64,000 nt of DNA from CAVSRC01 sp963782045 (GTDB lineage: Bacteria; Pseudomonadota; Alphaproteobacteria; Rhizobiales; Kaistiaceae), in contig CAWAIR010000037.1 of assembly GCA_963782045.1 (NCBI GenBank), positions 496,001-560,000 of the forward strand, given 5' to 3'. Each line of letters opens with the position of its first letter. The stretch's first letter is position 1. The notes under the pieces are model-generated. The model saw only the letters and a list, made by a program, of their open reading frames with translations, ran no database searches and was not told the origin of the DNA. The translations under genes and the position numbers were made by a program. This document shows positions 16,434-25,990 of this stretch, piece after piece.

Positions 16434-17984
16434 ATGAACACCGCCTCGTCCGCTCACGGAAGCGATAAGACGGCCAAGAGCCGTGAGCGGGCCGAGCGGC
16501 GCCACACGGTCACGCGCGCGGTGCGCGACCAGCGCGAGCGGCTGACCTCGACCTCGGGCACCAGGCCCGCCTTCGACTACGAGCTGTTGCTCACATTCGC
16601 CCAGAACCGCATCAGTGCCGGCTACGCCGTGCCGCTGCTCATCGCCATCGTTGGCGCGGCGGCGCTGCTGTGGATCAGCCCGCTCATGATCGCCGGCTGG
16701 GCGGCCCTGGTGCTGGCCTTGCACCTCGTCATGCTGATGCTCTGCCGCCGCTACATCGGCATCGCGCCCGGCGAGGTGCCGATCAAGACCTGGCTGAGGC
16801 GCTTCGTCATCACCGAGTTCTTCACCGGCGCCGCCTGGTCCATGGTGCTGGTGCTCGTCCCGACCCATGTCGGCAACACCGATGGCATCGAGATCTTCCA
16901 GTTCGCGACGATGCTTGTGGTCATCTCGGTGGTCACCTCGCTCGCCTCCACCGTGCCGACCGCCGCGGTCGCCGGCACCATTCCCGTCACGCTGACGCTG
17001 GTGGCCATGTTCCTCGGCCGCGAGGAACTGCTTCTGGTGGCGCTGTCGATCATGGCACTCGGGGCCCAGGTGTTCTTTTTGATCCTGGCCTCGCGGCTCT
17101 ATTCGGCGACGCTGTCGATGCTCGGCTACCGCGCCGAGAAGGATCTGCTGATCGCCGAGCTGGAGACCGCCAACTCGATCTCGGACGAGGCGCGCCGGCG
17201 GGCGGAAGAAGCCAACCTGGCCAAGTCGCGCTTCCTGGCGACCATGAGCCATGAGCTGCGCACGCCGCTCAATGCCATCCTCGGCTTCTCGGAGATCATG
17301 CAGACCGAGGTGCTCGGCCCGATTGGCCAGCCCAACTACAAGGAATATGTCGGCGACATCCATACCAGCGGCGAGCACCTGCTCAACCTGATCAACGAGA
17401 TCCTCGACCTGTCGCGCATCGAGGCCGGCCGCTACGAGCTGCACGAGGAGCCGGTCAATCTCGCCCACATCGCCGAGGATTGCGTCAACCTCCTGCAGAT
17501 CAAGGCAAGGTCGAAGGACATCACCATCACCCAGAGCTTCCGGCGCGGCCTGCCGCGCCTGTGGGTGGACGACCGCGCCGTGCGCCAGATCACGCTGAAC
17601 CTGCTGTCGAACGCCATCAAGTTCACGCCGTCGGGCGGTGAGATCGCCATCACCGTGGCGGCGACGGAGGACGGCGGGCAATACCTGTCGGTGCGCGACA
17701 ACGGCCCGGGCATTCCGCCGGAGGAAATCCCGATCGTGCTCTCCTCCTTCGGCCAGGGCTCGATCGCCCACAAGAACGCCGAGCGCGGCGCCGGGCTCGG
17801 GCTGCCGATCGTGCAGGCGCTGATGACCACCCACGACGGCAGCTTCGAGCTGAAATCGAAGCTGCGCGAGGGCACCGAGGCGATCGCCACCTTCCCGCAG
17901 TCGCGCGTGATGGAGCCGCTGCCGCCGGTCAGCGAGCCAGCGCCCGAACCGACCCGCCGCCGCGGCTGGCTGCGGACGGGGTAG
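16434..17984 (+). CDS. Membrane sensor histidine kinase (DivJ/PleC-like HWE-free type)
   Basis: 516-residue sensor kinase. After a charged N terminus come about six hydrophobic segments (residues ~55-230, e.g. YAVPLLIAIVGAAALLWISP and LMIAGWAALVLALHLVMLML). A coiled linker (ELETANSISDEARRRAEEAN) leads to the dimerisation domain with phosphoacceptor His273 in FLATMSHELRTPLNAILGFS. The ATP-binding domain shows N box LNLLSNAIKFTPSGG, G1 VRDNGPGIPPEEI and G2 GAGLGLPIV. There is no PAS or receiver domain. The kinase module resembles alphaproteobacterial PleC/DivJ-type enzymes, but the cell-cycle role is not proven. No response regulator gene is adjacent, so it is an orphan kinase. Confidence 0.92.
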   Translation: MNTASSAHGSDKTAKSRERAERRHTVTRAVRDQRERLTSTSGTRPAFDYELLLTFAQNRISAGYAVPLLIAIVGAAALLWISPLMIAGWAALVLALHLVMLMLCRRYIGIAPGEVPIKTWLRRFVITEFFTGAAWSMVLVLVPTHVGNTDGIEIFQFATMLVVISVVTSLASTVPTAAVAGTIPVTLTLVAMFLGREELLLVALSIMALGAQVFFLILASRLYSATLSMLGYRAEKDLLIAELETANSISDEARRRAEEANLAKSRFLATMSHELRTPLNAILGFSEIMQTEVLGPIGQPNYKEYVGDIHTSGEHLLNLINEILDLSRIEAGRYELHEEPVNLAHIAEDCVNLLQIKARSKDITITQSFRRGLPRLWVDDRAVRQITLNLLSNAIKFTPSGGEIAITVAATEDGGQYLSVRDNGPGIPPEEIPIVLSSFGQGSIAHKNAERGAGLGLPIVQALMTTHDGSFELKSKLREGTEAIATFPQSRVMEPLPPVSEPAPEPTRRRGWLRTG

Positions 17985-18078
17985 GTGTAGCCGCCATATC
18001 GCGCGGCCTTCGCATTGCGGTTCCTCTCCCCCCTTGCGGTGGAGAGACCGAGAGAGGGCAAGCGCACGGGTGGCCCGA

Positions 18079-19107
18079 TCACCCGTCCCGATTCGACACC
18101 CCGGCCGACTCGAAGGTCGCCATCCCCGCATGCAGCTCCGCCGCCGCCTTGACGATGCCGGCGGCGAGCGCGGCGCCGGTCCCCTCACCCAGCCGCATGC
18201 CGAGATCGAGCAGCGGTATTTTGCCCATGCGTGCGAGCGCCCGGGCGTGCGCCGGCTCGGCGGAAACGTGGCCGAACAGGCAATGGTCGAGCGCGCTCGC
18301 GTCCATGGCGAAGAGGACGGCGGCGGCGGCCGTGGCCACGAAGCCATCGACGATCACCGGCACGCGGCTCAGCCGCGCGGCCAGGATCGCCCCGACCATG
18401 GCGGCAACCTCGCGGCCGCCGAGACGGCGCAGGACCTCCAGCGGATCGCGCAGATTGCCGGCATGGCAGGCGATCGCCGCGGCCACCGCGTCGCGCTTGC
18501 GCGCCAATCCAGCCTCATCGACCCCGGTGCCCGGGCCGACCCAGTCGCCGGGCTCGCCGCCGAACAGGCCGCAGAGGACCGCCGCCGCGATCGTGGTATT
18601 GCCGATTCCCATCTCGCCGACCGCGAGTAGGTCGACCTCGCCGGCGATCGCCTCCATGCCGTAGGCGATGGTCCCGGCGCAGGTCTTCTCGTCGAGCGCC
18701 GCTTCCACGGTGATGTCGCCGGTGGGCAGGTCGAGGGCGAGATCGAAGACCTTCAGCCCGAGTCCGTTGACCCGGCAGATCTGGTTGATGGCGGCTCCCC
18801 CGGCGGCGAAATTCTCCACCATCTGGCGCGTCACCGCCGCTGGGTAGGCGGACACACCGCGCGCGGTGACCCCGTGATTGCCGGCAAACACGGCGACCAG
18901 TGGCCGTAAGACCGCCGGTGGCGCCCTGCCCTGCCAGGCCGCCAGCCATTCGGCGATCTCCTCGAGGCGGCCGAGCGCGCCCGGCGGCTTGGTGAGCGTC
19001 GCGTCGCGGGCGCGGACTGCCGCCTGCGCCTCCAGATCGGGACCAGGCATGGCCCGCACGAGGTCGCGGATATCGTCGAAGGGAAGCCCGCTGGCGGGGG
19101 GAATCAT
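18079..19107 (-). CDS. cobT: Nicotinate-nucleotide--dimethylbenzimidazole phosphoribosyltransferase CobT
   Basis: 342-residue CobT. It makes alpha-ribazole phosphate from nicotinate mononucleotide and DMB for the lower ligand of cobalamin. Visible motifs are TLTKPPGALGRLEEIAEWLA, VAVFAGNHGVTARGVSAYP, FAAGGAAINQIC, GEMGIGNTTIAAAVLCGLFG and the C-terminal MRLGEGTGAALA, whose glutamate is the catalytic base in characterised CobT. The start at 19107 (MIPPASGLPFDDIR) fits family length; the frame is open further upstream without homology. It is divergent from cobS with a 113-base gap, in which I see no recognisable cobalamin riboswitch. Confidence 0.95.
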   Translation of the reverse strand: MIPPASGLPFDDIRDLVRAMPGPDLEAQAAVRARDATLTKPPGALGRLEEIAEWLAAWQGRAPPAVLRPLVAVFAGNHGVTARGVSAYPAAVTRQMVENFAAGGAAINQICRVNGLGLKVFDLALDLPTGDITVEAALDEKTCAGTIAYGMEAIAGEVDLLAVGEMGIGNTTIAAAVLCGLFGGEPGDWVGPGTGVDEAGLARKRDAVAAAIACHAGNLRDPLEVLRRLGGREVAAMVGAILAARLSRVPVIVDGFVATAAAAVLFAMDASALDHCLFGHVSAEPAHARALARMGKIPLLDLGMRLGEGTGAALAAGIVKAAAELHAGMATFESAGVSNRDG

Positions 19108-19220
19108 TCTGGGTGCTATGCTCGCGGGAAAGGGGAATAGTCCGGGCCGTTGGCCCCTCGCCGGGAAGGTTCTATAACCAGCGCGCCACCGGCCGCAAGC
19201 AAACGGGGCCCATTTGGACC

Positions 19221-20015
19221 ATGAGCGACCGCAATCCCTTTGCAAACCTCGACACGTTCGTCGGCGACCTGAAGGCGTCGCTGGCTTTCCTGACCCGCGT
19301 GCCGGCCGGCTGGCTCGGCATCGATCCGGTGGTGCGGCCGGACTTCCGGCGGGCCGCCGGCCTGTTCCCCATCGCCGGCCTGTTGATCGGCATCGCCGGT
19401 GGAATTGTGCTTGTCATCGCCGCCGCCATCGGCGTGCCTCCGTTGGTCGCCGCGGCGGTGGCGGTGGCCGCGACCGTCATGCTGACCGGTGCCCTGCATG
19501 AAGACGGGCTCGCTGATATCGCCGACAGTTTCGGCGGCGCCACGCCCACCCGGCGGCTGGAGATCATGCGCGACAGCCGCATCGGCACCTACGGCGCCGC
19601 TGCGCTGGCGCTGTCGCTCATCATCCGCATCGCCTGCCTGGCGGCGATCATGACAACCGGCGTTTTTCACACGGCAGCGGCGCTCGCCATCGCCGAAGGC
19701 ATCTCGCGGGCGGCGCTGGTGCGCCTGTGGAACGAGCTGCCGCCGGCGCGCGACGACGGGCTTGCCCACGACACCGGTCCGCCCGACCAGAACGCCATGG
19801 TGATGGCCCTCGCCACGGCCGTCGTCCTCGCCGTGTTCGCCATTCCCGTGGTCGGCCTGCGGCCGGCCGTACTCGCCGCTGTTCTGTGCGCGTTGGTCAC
19901 CTATATCTTCACTCGGTTGACCGCGCAGGCGATCGGCGGCCGCACCGGCGACGCGCTCGGCGCCTGCCAGCAGGTGGCGCTGCTCGCGTGGCTGATCGGG
20001 GCCGCGACGGTCTAG
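19221..20015 (+). CDS. cobS: Adenosylcobinamide-GDP ribazoletransferase CobS
   Basis: 264-residue integral membrane protein that joins adenosylcobinamide-GDP with alpha-ribazole (phosphate), the last steps of cobalamin assembly. The signature LHEDGLADIADSFGG, with its acidic residues, is at about residue 95, followed by RLEIMRDSRIGTYGAAALAL; about six or seven hydrophobic segments alternate with it. The ATG at 19221 starts MSDRNPFANLDTFVGD, immediately before the conserved ASLAFLTRVP. Divergent from cobT, matching the usual pairing of these two late-pathway genes. The rest of the pathway is not in the window. Confidence 0.95.
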   Translation: MSDRNPFANLDTFVGDLKASLAFLTRVPAGWLGIDPVVRPDFRRAAGLFPIAGLLIGIAGGIVLVIAAAIGVPPLVAAAVAVAATVMLTGALHEDGLADIADSFGGATPTRRLEIMRDSRIGTYGAAALALSLIIRIACLAAIMTTGVFHTAAALAIAEGISRAALVRLWNELPPARDDGLAHDTGPPDQNAMVMALATAVVLAVFAIPVVGLRPAVLAAVLCALVTYIFTRLTAQAIGGRTGDALGACQQVALLAWLIGAATV

Positions 20016-20044
20016 GCGGTACGAACTCGACCCAATCGCTACCT

Positions 20045-20224
20045 ATGATCTCGCCCTGCATCAAGCTCTGCGCCATCGACCCGATCACCCGGCTCTGCGC
20101 CGGCTGTGGACGGACGCTGACCGAGATCGCCAGGTGGGCTTCCTATTCCGACGAGGAGCGCCAGCGCATCATGCGCGCATTGCCGGAACGGCGGACGGCC
20201 GCGTCGCCGGCGGAGGAGCGCTGA
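20045..20224 (+). CDS. DUF1289 small cysteine-rich protein
   Basis: 59-residue protein with the DUF1289 pattern: CIKLCAIDPITRLCAGCGRT followed by LTEIARWASYSDEER. The four cysteines (C-x3-C...C-x2-C) suggest Fe-S or zinc binding, but the role is unknown. The ATG at 20045 opens MISPCIKLC, the canonical start of the family. It lies 29 bases after cobS and two bases before the protease-like gene, consistent with a single transcript. Confidence 0.88.
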   Translation: MISPCIKLCAIDPITRLCAGCGRTLTEIARWASYSDEERQRIMRALPERRTAASPAEER

Positions 20225-20226
20225 CC

Positions 20227-20943
20227 GTGCAGCGGCCGCCGCGGCTCTTCTTCTGGGTCCTGCTCCTGCTGGTCGCGGCCGGCGTCGCGGCCCTGGCGGT
20301 GGCGCTGGGGCCATCCTTCGGCTTCGACATGTCGTCCGGTGGCCCGGTCCGGCTGGTCTATTTTCTCGCCCTTCTGCTCTTCGTCGGCGCGGCGCTGGTC
20401 GGGCGCGTGGGACTGGGCGAGGTGGTGCGCGGCGTCCTCGGCTGGAGTGCGATCCTGCTGGTGGTGGTCGGCGCCTACGCCTACCGCTTCGAGCTGGCCG
20501 GGGTCGGCGGACGCCTGCTCGGCGTGCTGGTGCCGGGCATTCCGATCAGCGGGCAGCTTGCCGGCGAGGTCGGAAACAGCGTCGTCATCATGCGCGACGG
20601 CGGCGGCCATTTCGCCGTGCGCGCCAGCATCGAGGGCGTGCCGATGACGATGCTGGTGGACACCGGCGCCAGTCTGGTGACGCTCACCCCCGAGGACGCA
20701 ACCAGGATCGGCATCGACGTGGCTTCCCTCGATTTCGCCACGCCTATCCAGACCGCCAACGGCATGATCAAGGCGGCGCCGATCACGATTGGCCGCATCA
20801 GCATCGGCACTATCGAGCGCCGCCAGATCAGCGCGCTGGTGGCACCGCCGGGCGCGCTTGAGGAGAGCCTGCTCGGCATGAGCTTCCTCAACTCGCTCTC
20901 CGGCTACGCCATCTCCGGCGACCGGCTGGTGCTGAAACCGTAG
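20227..20943 (+). CDS. Membrane-anchored retropepsin-like aspartic protease (TIGR02281 family)
   Basis: 238-residue protein with a GTG start two bases after the DUF1289 stop. Two or three N-terminal hydrophobic segments (LFFWVLLLLVAAGVAALAVA, LVYFLALLLFVGAALVGRVG) anchor a retropepsin-like domain. The aspartate motif is MLVDTGASLVTLT with Asp145 in D-T-G, followed by ITIGRISIGTIERRQISALV and SLLGMSFLNSLSGYAI, all matching the TIGR02281 'clan AA' family. One D-T-G copy per chain means the active enzyme would be a homodimer, as in retroviral proteases. Cellular role and substrate are unknown. Confidence 0.9.
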   Translation: MQRPPRLFFWVLLLLVAAGVAALAVALGPSFGFDMSSGGPVRLVYFLALLLFVGAALVGRVGLGEVVRGVLGWSAILLVVVGAYAYRFELAGVGGRLLGVLVPGIPISGQLAGEVGNSVVIMRDGGGHFAVRASIEGVPMTMLVDTGASLVTLTPEDATRIGIDVASLDFATPIQTANGMIKAAPITIGRISIGTIERRQISALVAPPGALEESLLGMSFLNSLSGYAISGDRLVLKP

Positions 20944-21027
20944 TTGGTCTGCTTTCGCTGGCCTGGAGGCAGCGTCAGCGCAATCCGGGAGCGCGGATGT
21001 CCCGCAATCCGCTTCGCTCCTTGCGGG

Positions 21028-22080
<1,053 letters not shown>

Positions 22081-22161
22081 GGACTTAAACGTGAACGTGT
22101 GCACTCATTTACGCCCAAATGTTCCCTCTTTCGACCTCTCGGTGCACACGGAGCGCACACG

Positions 22162-22853
22162 GTGGCAAGTCTGAAAAAGCTCCCATCCGGCAATTGGCGT
22201 GTTCAGGTGCGACGGAAGGGCCGATATGTCGCCGAGACATTTCGCAGGCGCAAGGATGCTGACGAGTGGGCACTTGATATTGAGCGACGCATTGATCGCG
22301 GCGAGACTCCCGCGCCGCGCGTGCGCCTCGATCCGACGACTTTCGGACATCTGATAGATCTTCATCTTGCCGACATGCGCGAAGTCGGAAGATGCCCTCG
22401 CCGCTCCAAGGCGTACTCTCTCGACGCACTCGGGGCCAAGCTCGGCAAGACGAAAATCGTCGATCTGACTCGGGAACGGCTGATCCAGTTTCGCGAGGAT
22501 CGAAACAAGGACGGCGCCGGGCCGGTCACCGTCGGAATGGACCTGTCCTATATTGGAACCGTCATCGCACATGTCGCGGCGGTCCACGGTATTGCGGTGT
22601 CGCCGGAGCCCGTCGAGCTTGCGCGGATCGCGCTGAAACGCCTGGGCCTCGTTGGGAAGGGGCGGGCTCGCGATAGACGACCGACTGACGACGAACTCAA
22701 GCGGCTGCTCGTCTATTGCGATGAAAAGCGGCGTCAGTATTCCCGTCGGACGCATTGTGCGCTTCGCCATCGCCACAGCCATGCGCCAAGATGGTAACGA
22801 TCAAAAGGTCCCGCTGCTCGCGGCAACAGGTTTCGATGCGTGGGAACTTCTAG
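22162..22853 (+). pseudogene. Degenerate tyrosine integrase of the island
   Basis: A GTG at 22162 opens a recognisable phage/island integrase N terminus: VASLKKLPSGNWRVQVRRKG, then VAETFRRRKDADEWALDIER. The SAM-like core-binding domain continues to TDDELKRLLVYCDEKRRQ near 22736. The frame then breaks and resumes in another frame as SIPVGRIVRFAIATAMRQD, which contains the first catalytic arginine. It next jumps directly to GNDQKVPLLAATGFDAWELL, a segment normally about 30-40 residues later, and stops at the 3' end of the LysR gene. The Lys, His-x-x-Arg, His/Trp and Tyr catalytic residues are missing. It cannot be functional; excision would need a helper integrase. Confidence 0.88.
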
Positions 22854-23761
22854 CGCGGCCCAACTGCTTCCCGCGGCGTCAGCTCGGCGCTTAGCAGCTT
22901 GATGAACTCTTCGCCAGCGGGCGGGAGTTGGCGTGAGGCGCGCGTCAAGATCTCGATGCTGCCTCGGTTCATGAGGTCGTTGCGGATGGGAACGGCGCAG
23001 ATGCCGCCTGCCTCGATGCGGTCGAGCGCCGAATGACGGAGCAGGAAGGTCACCGACGGTCCCTGTTCCACCATGCGGGTCAGCAGCTCGACATAGTTCG
23101 TCTCGAGCACGGCATTGAGGCTAACACCCTCGCTGCGGCAGGCCTCGTCGATGAGGAAGCGGCTGCGCGAGCTGCGCGTGGTCAGCACGACCGGGTAGGC
23201 GGCTGCGTCGCGCATGGTGATGGAGGGAAGCCTGGCGAGGGGGTGCCGCGCAGAGACGAGAGCGACCAACGGCTCGCGAACCCGCACGCGAATCTCGATT
23301 CCTGGCGCGGTCAGCGAGTTGTAGTTGACGCCGATGTCGGTCTCGCCGTCGCGAACAGCTGAGATGAGGTGGTCCGATGCGTCGGTGTGGACGTCAAAGT
23401 TGATATCCGGGTGCTCCTGCCAGAAGGCGGTGATCAGCCTCGGCACGAGGAAGCGGGCGAAGCTCTCCACCACCGTGATGCGGATGGTGCCGTGGCGCAG
23501 CCCCCTCAGGCCGTCCATGTCGGTCTTCAGGTGCTCGTCCTGGGAGAGCTCGTCGCGGGCGTAGCGCAGGAAGATTTCGCCTGCGGCGGTGAGGTTGACG
23601 CCGCGCGAGTGACGCTCGAACAGCAGCATCCCGTACTCCTGTTCGAGGTTCGAGATCGTGCGGCTGAGCGCCGGCTGGGCGACGTTGAGCGCCTCCGCCG
23701 CATCGCGCATCGAGCCGTACTGGGCGATGGCCACGAAGTAGCGCGCGATCCGATCTCTCAT
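22850..23761 (-). CDS. LysR-family regulator, divergent from the DUF4392 operon
   Basis: 303-residue LysR-type regulator. The N-terminal helix-turn-helix (MRDRIARYFVAIAQYGSMRD, then LNVAQPALSRTISNLEQEYG) is followed by the LLFERHSRGVNLTAAGEIFL hinge and a two-lobed effector-binding domain (ITVVESFARFLVPRLITAFW, DIGVNYNSL, VTFLLRHSALDRIEAGGICA). The start at 23761 fits family length; the frame is open 21 codons further upstream. It is transcribed divergently from the first DUF4392 gene across a 132-base gap, the classic layout for a LysR regulator controlling the neighbouring operon and itself. Its 3' end abuts the integrase fragment. The inducer is presumably a substrate or product of the island pathway. 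Confidence 0.93.
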   Translation of the reverse strand: MRDRIARYFVAIAQYGSMRDAAEALNVAQPALSRTISNLEQEYGMLLFERHSRGVNLTAAGEIFLRYARDELSQDEHLKTDMDGLRGLRHGTIRITVVESFARFLVPRLITAFWQEHPDINFDVHTDASDHLISAVRDGETDIGVNYNSLTAPGIEIRVRVREPLVALVSARHPLARLPSITMRDAAAYPVVLTTRSSRSRFLIDEACRSEGVSLNAVLETNYVELLTRMVEQGPSVTFLLRHSALDRIEAGGICAVPIRNDLMNRGSIEILTRASRQLPPAGEEFIKLLSAELTPREAVGPR

Positions 23762-23893
23762 GGCCAGCCCATCCCGCCCGGTTGCTGCAGAGTGATACCC
23801 AATTGTTATCAAAGCAATGCGCATATTCTAATTGCGCGATCGTCCCCGCTGTGTCGACAATCGTTATTGCGGTGCAACGGAGATGACCGAGCG
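23762..23893. promoter_or_regulatory. Divergent promoter region with a candidate LysR operator
   Basis: Gap between the LysR gene and the first DUF4392 gene. It contains a dyad GATACCCAATTGTTATC at 23794-23810, with GATA and TATC arms flanking a CAATTG core, which fits the loose T-N11-A type site bound by LysR proteins. A comparatively AT-rich stretch (23806-23835) follows, where the rightward promoter is likely. The operator call is an inference from position and symmetry. Confidence 0.5.
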
Positions 23894-24913
23894 ATGCCGG
23901 ACCTCGTGGGCGAAGCAATTGACAAGATTCTCACAATCGAGGCGAAAAACCGCGGCATGCCATACGGCATCCTGCAACCGCTTTATGATGCAGCACGAAA
24001 AGCCGCCGGCGGCCGCCCGCTATCGATGCTCGCAGCGGAGGGTCTGAAGGCCAACCTCAAGAAGGGTGACACGGTCTTCGTGCTGACCGGTGCCGGCTAT
24101 GCGCCGACCATGCCGAAGGGCGAGAGCGACGGCCCGCCTGGTGCGGCGGCGCTGGCGCGCATCCTCTATCGCGGCCTTGGCGCGGTGCCGGTGTTCGTCA
24201 ACGAGCCCGAACATGCCGACCCGATCGTCGCCTCGGCCGAGGCCGGTGGCCTCATGGTCAAGACCTTCGAGGAAGCCCGCGACCGCCATCTGGGGGCGGC
24301 AATGGCGACGTCGCCGACCGATCCCTCCAAGGTCGACGCCTGGGTGGACGAAATCTACGCGACGATGAAGCCAAAAGCGGTGGTCAGCGCCGAGCGCCTC
24401 GGCCCCGGCAAGAACGGCATCATTCATTCGGCGACCGCCCTGCCCCTGCAGGGACCTGACGCGCAATTCTACGGATGCGTCGACATTTCGGCCGTCGTTG
24501 ATCGTGCCAACAAGGAGAAGATCTTCTCCGTCGGCATCGGCGATCACGGCAACGAGATCGGCTTCGGCACGATCTGGGAGACCGTCGCCAAGGTCATGCC
24601 GAAGGGCGAGATAATGGCGACGGTCACAAAGACCGACGTCGTCGTGCCCTGCATGATGTCGAACTGGGGCTGCTACGGCATCGAGGCATGCCTCGCCTAT
24701 CTGCTGAAGAAGTCCGACCTCATGCACTCTCCGGCCGTAGAGGAACGCATCCTGCGCGCCTGCCTCGACAATGGCGGCCTGGAAGCAATGTACTGCACGA
24801 CCGACTTCATGGTCGACGGCCTCGACGGCGAGACCTCGATGGCCGCGGTTCAGATACTCGGCAACATCGTCCGGAAGAATCTTGAGCATGGCGACTCCGG
24901 CCTGACTCACTGA
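23894..24913 (+). CDS. DUF4392/D-glutamate-cyclase-like protein 1
   Basis: 339-residue member of the DUF4392 family (PF14336), related to the C-terminal domain of human DGLUCY, which converts D-glutamate to 5-oxo-D-proline. Shared motifs are VLTGAGYAPTMPKGESDGPP (near residue 65), GIGDHGNEIGFGTI (near 215) and CMMSNWGCYGIEACLAYLL. The N-terminal DKILTIEAKNRGMPYGILQP matches the other copies. Active-site residues are not established for bacterial homologs; the G-D-x-G-N-E-I-G loop is the best candidate. No signal peptide, so cytosolic. First gene of the LysR-controlled operon, with GGAGATGACCGAGCG upstream of the ATG. Whether it cyclises D-glutamate or another acyl-amino acid is an inference. 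Confidence 0.85.
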   Translation: MPDLVGEAIDKILTIEAKNRGMPYGILQPLYDAARKAAGGRPLSMLAAEGLKANLKKGDTVFVLTGAGYAPTMPKGESDGPPGAAALARILYRGLGAVPVFVNEPEHADPIVASAEAGGLMVKTFEEARDRHLGAAMATSPTDPSKVDAWVDEIYATMKPKAVVSAERLGPGKNGIIHSATALPLQGPDAQFYGCVDISAVVDRANKEKIFSVGIGDHGNEIGFGTIWETVAKVMPKGEIMATVTKTDVVVPCMMSNWGCYGIEACLAYLLKKSDLMHSPAVEERILRACLDNGGLEAMYCTTDFMVDGLDGETSMAAVQILGNIVRKNLEHGDSGLTH

Positions 24914-24964
24914 GACGGACGGCGCTTTCGGAAAGACCATCATGGCCTAAGGAGAAATCTGCCT

Positions 24965-25978
24965 ATGGACTTGTCGGAGAAGCAGATCACGAACATTGGC
25001 GTCAACATCGACCGGCTGATCACGGTTGAGGCCCGCATCTCCAACTCCTCCCGCGGAGTCATCTCGAAACTCTACGAGGCCGCATGTGCCGCTCAAGCTG
25101 GCGGCCCGCTGTCCATGCTGGCTGCGCGTCAGATCTTGACGGCGCTGGGGCCAGGGAAGACCGTCTTCATCGTCACAGGCGCCGGAGATCCGCAATTCCT
25201 GCCGGCCGGTGAAACCGACGGCCCGCCGGGGGTTGCGGCATTGGCGGTCGCGATCCACGGCGCGACCGGTGCCATACCCATCCTGCTCACCGACGAACCC
25301 TATGTCGCCAATGTCGAGGCCACCGCGCTTGCTGCCGGTCTCGGCATTCGCGACCCCAGCCTTGTCGCGAAGACGCCCTATACGACCGCGGTCTTGCCGA
25401 TCGCCCATGGTGAGACAGCGGAGGCACAGGCGAAGTCCTACATCGAGCAATTCGCGCCGGCGATGATGATCTCGATCGAGAAACTTGCGCCCAACCCGCA
25501 AGGCGTTGCGTGCAGTTCGACCGGAACACCAACAACGCCGCTGCGTGGTCGCGCCGAGTATCTCTTCGACCTTGCCGCCGCAATGAGCATTCCGACGCTC
25601 GGCATCGGCGACAATGGAAACGAGATCGGCTTCGGCAAGATTCTGGATGCCGTGCACAAGCATAAGCCGAATGGCGAGAAGGTAGGCACACGCGTGGCAA
25701 CCGATGTGCTGGTTGCGGCCAACACATCCAACTGGGGTGCATATGGCGTCGAGGCAGCGCTCGCCGCGCTGGTTGGACGGCCGGAGTTGATGCACAGCGC
25801 CGAAATCGAAAAGCGGATGCTCGATGCCTGTGTCACCGCACACGGTGTCGACGGCTCGACCGGCCGTCACGTTATGGCCGTCGATGGCATGCCGGCCGAC
25901 GTCCAGTACGCGCTCGTGACCATGCTGGCATGCATCGTGCGTAACGGAACCATCACCGGATTCAAACGCGGCTTCTAG
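24965..25978 (+). CDS. DUF4392/D-glutamate-cyclase-like protein 2
   Basis: 337-residue paralog of the preceding gene with the same motif order: TVEARISNSSRGVISKLYEA, IVTGAGDPQFLPAGETDGPP, GIGDNGNEIGFGKI and TSNWGAYGVEAALAAL. Like copy 1 it lacks the C-x-C-P-C segment seen in copies 3 and 4, so copies 1 and 2 form one subtype. The start ATG follows TAAGGAGAAATCTGCCT, a strong ribosome site, 51 bases after copy 1. Tandem divergent paralogs in one operon suggest either subunits of one complex or enzymes for related substrates. Confidence 0.85.
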   Translation: MDLSEKQITNIGVNIDRLITVEARISNSSRGVISKLYEAACAAQAGGPLSMLAARQILTALGPGKTVFIVTGAGDPQFLPAGETDGPPGVAALAVAIHGATGAIPILLTDEPYVANVEATALAAGLGIRDPSLVAKTPYTTAVLPIAHGETAEAQAKSYIEQFAPAMMISIEKLAPNPQGVACSSTGTPTTPLRGRAEYLFDLAAAMSIPTLGIGDNGNEIGFGKILDAVHKHKPNGEKVGTRVATDVLVAANTSNWGAYGVEAALAALVGRPELMHSAEIEKRMLDACVTAHGVDGSTGRHVMAVDGMPADVQYALVTMLACIVRNGTITGFKRGF

Positions 25979-25990
25979 GAGTGTTCCCTC

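Noticed and set aside
16377..18347. A 656-codon open frame antisense to the histidine kinase, and similar long antisense frames opposite most genes
   Set aside because: GC-rich third positions create long open antisense frames. They lack family motifs and start sites, and each lies opposite a gene with clear domains.
19108..19220. Possible cobalamin riboswitch between cobT and cobS
   Set aside because: The gap is only 113 bases and I could not find the conserved B12-box or the surrounding core; both genes start close to the ends of the gap.
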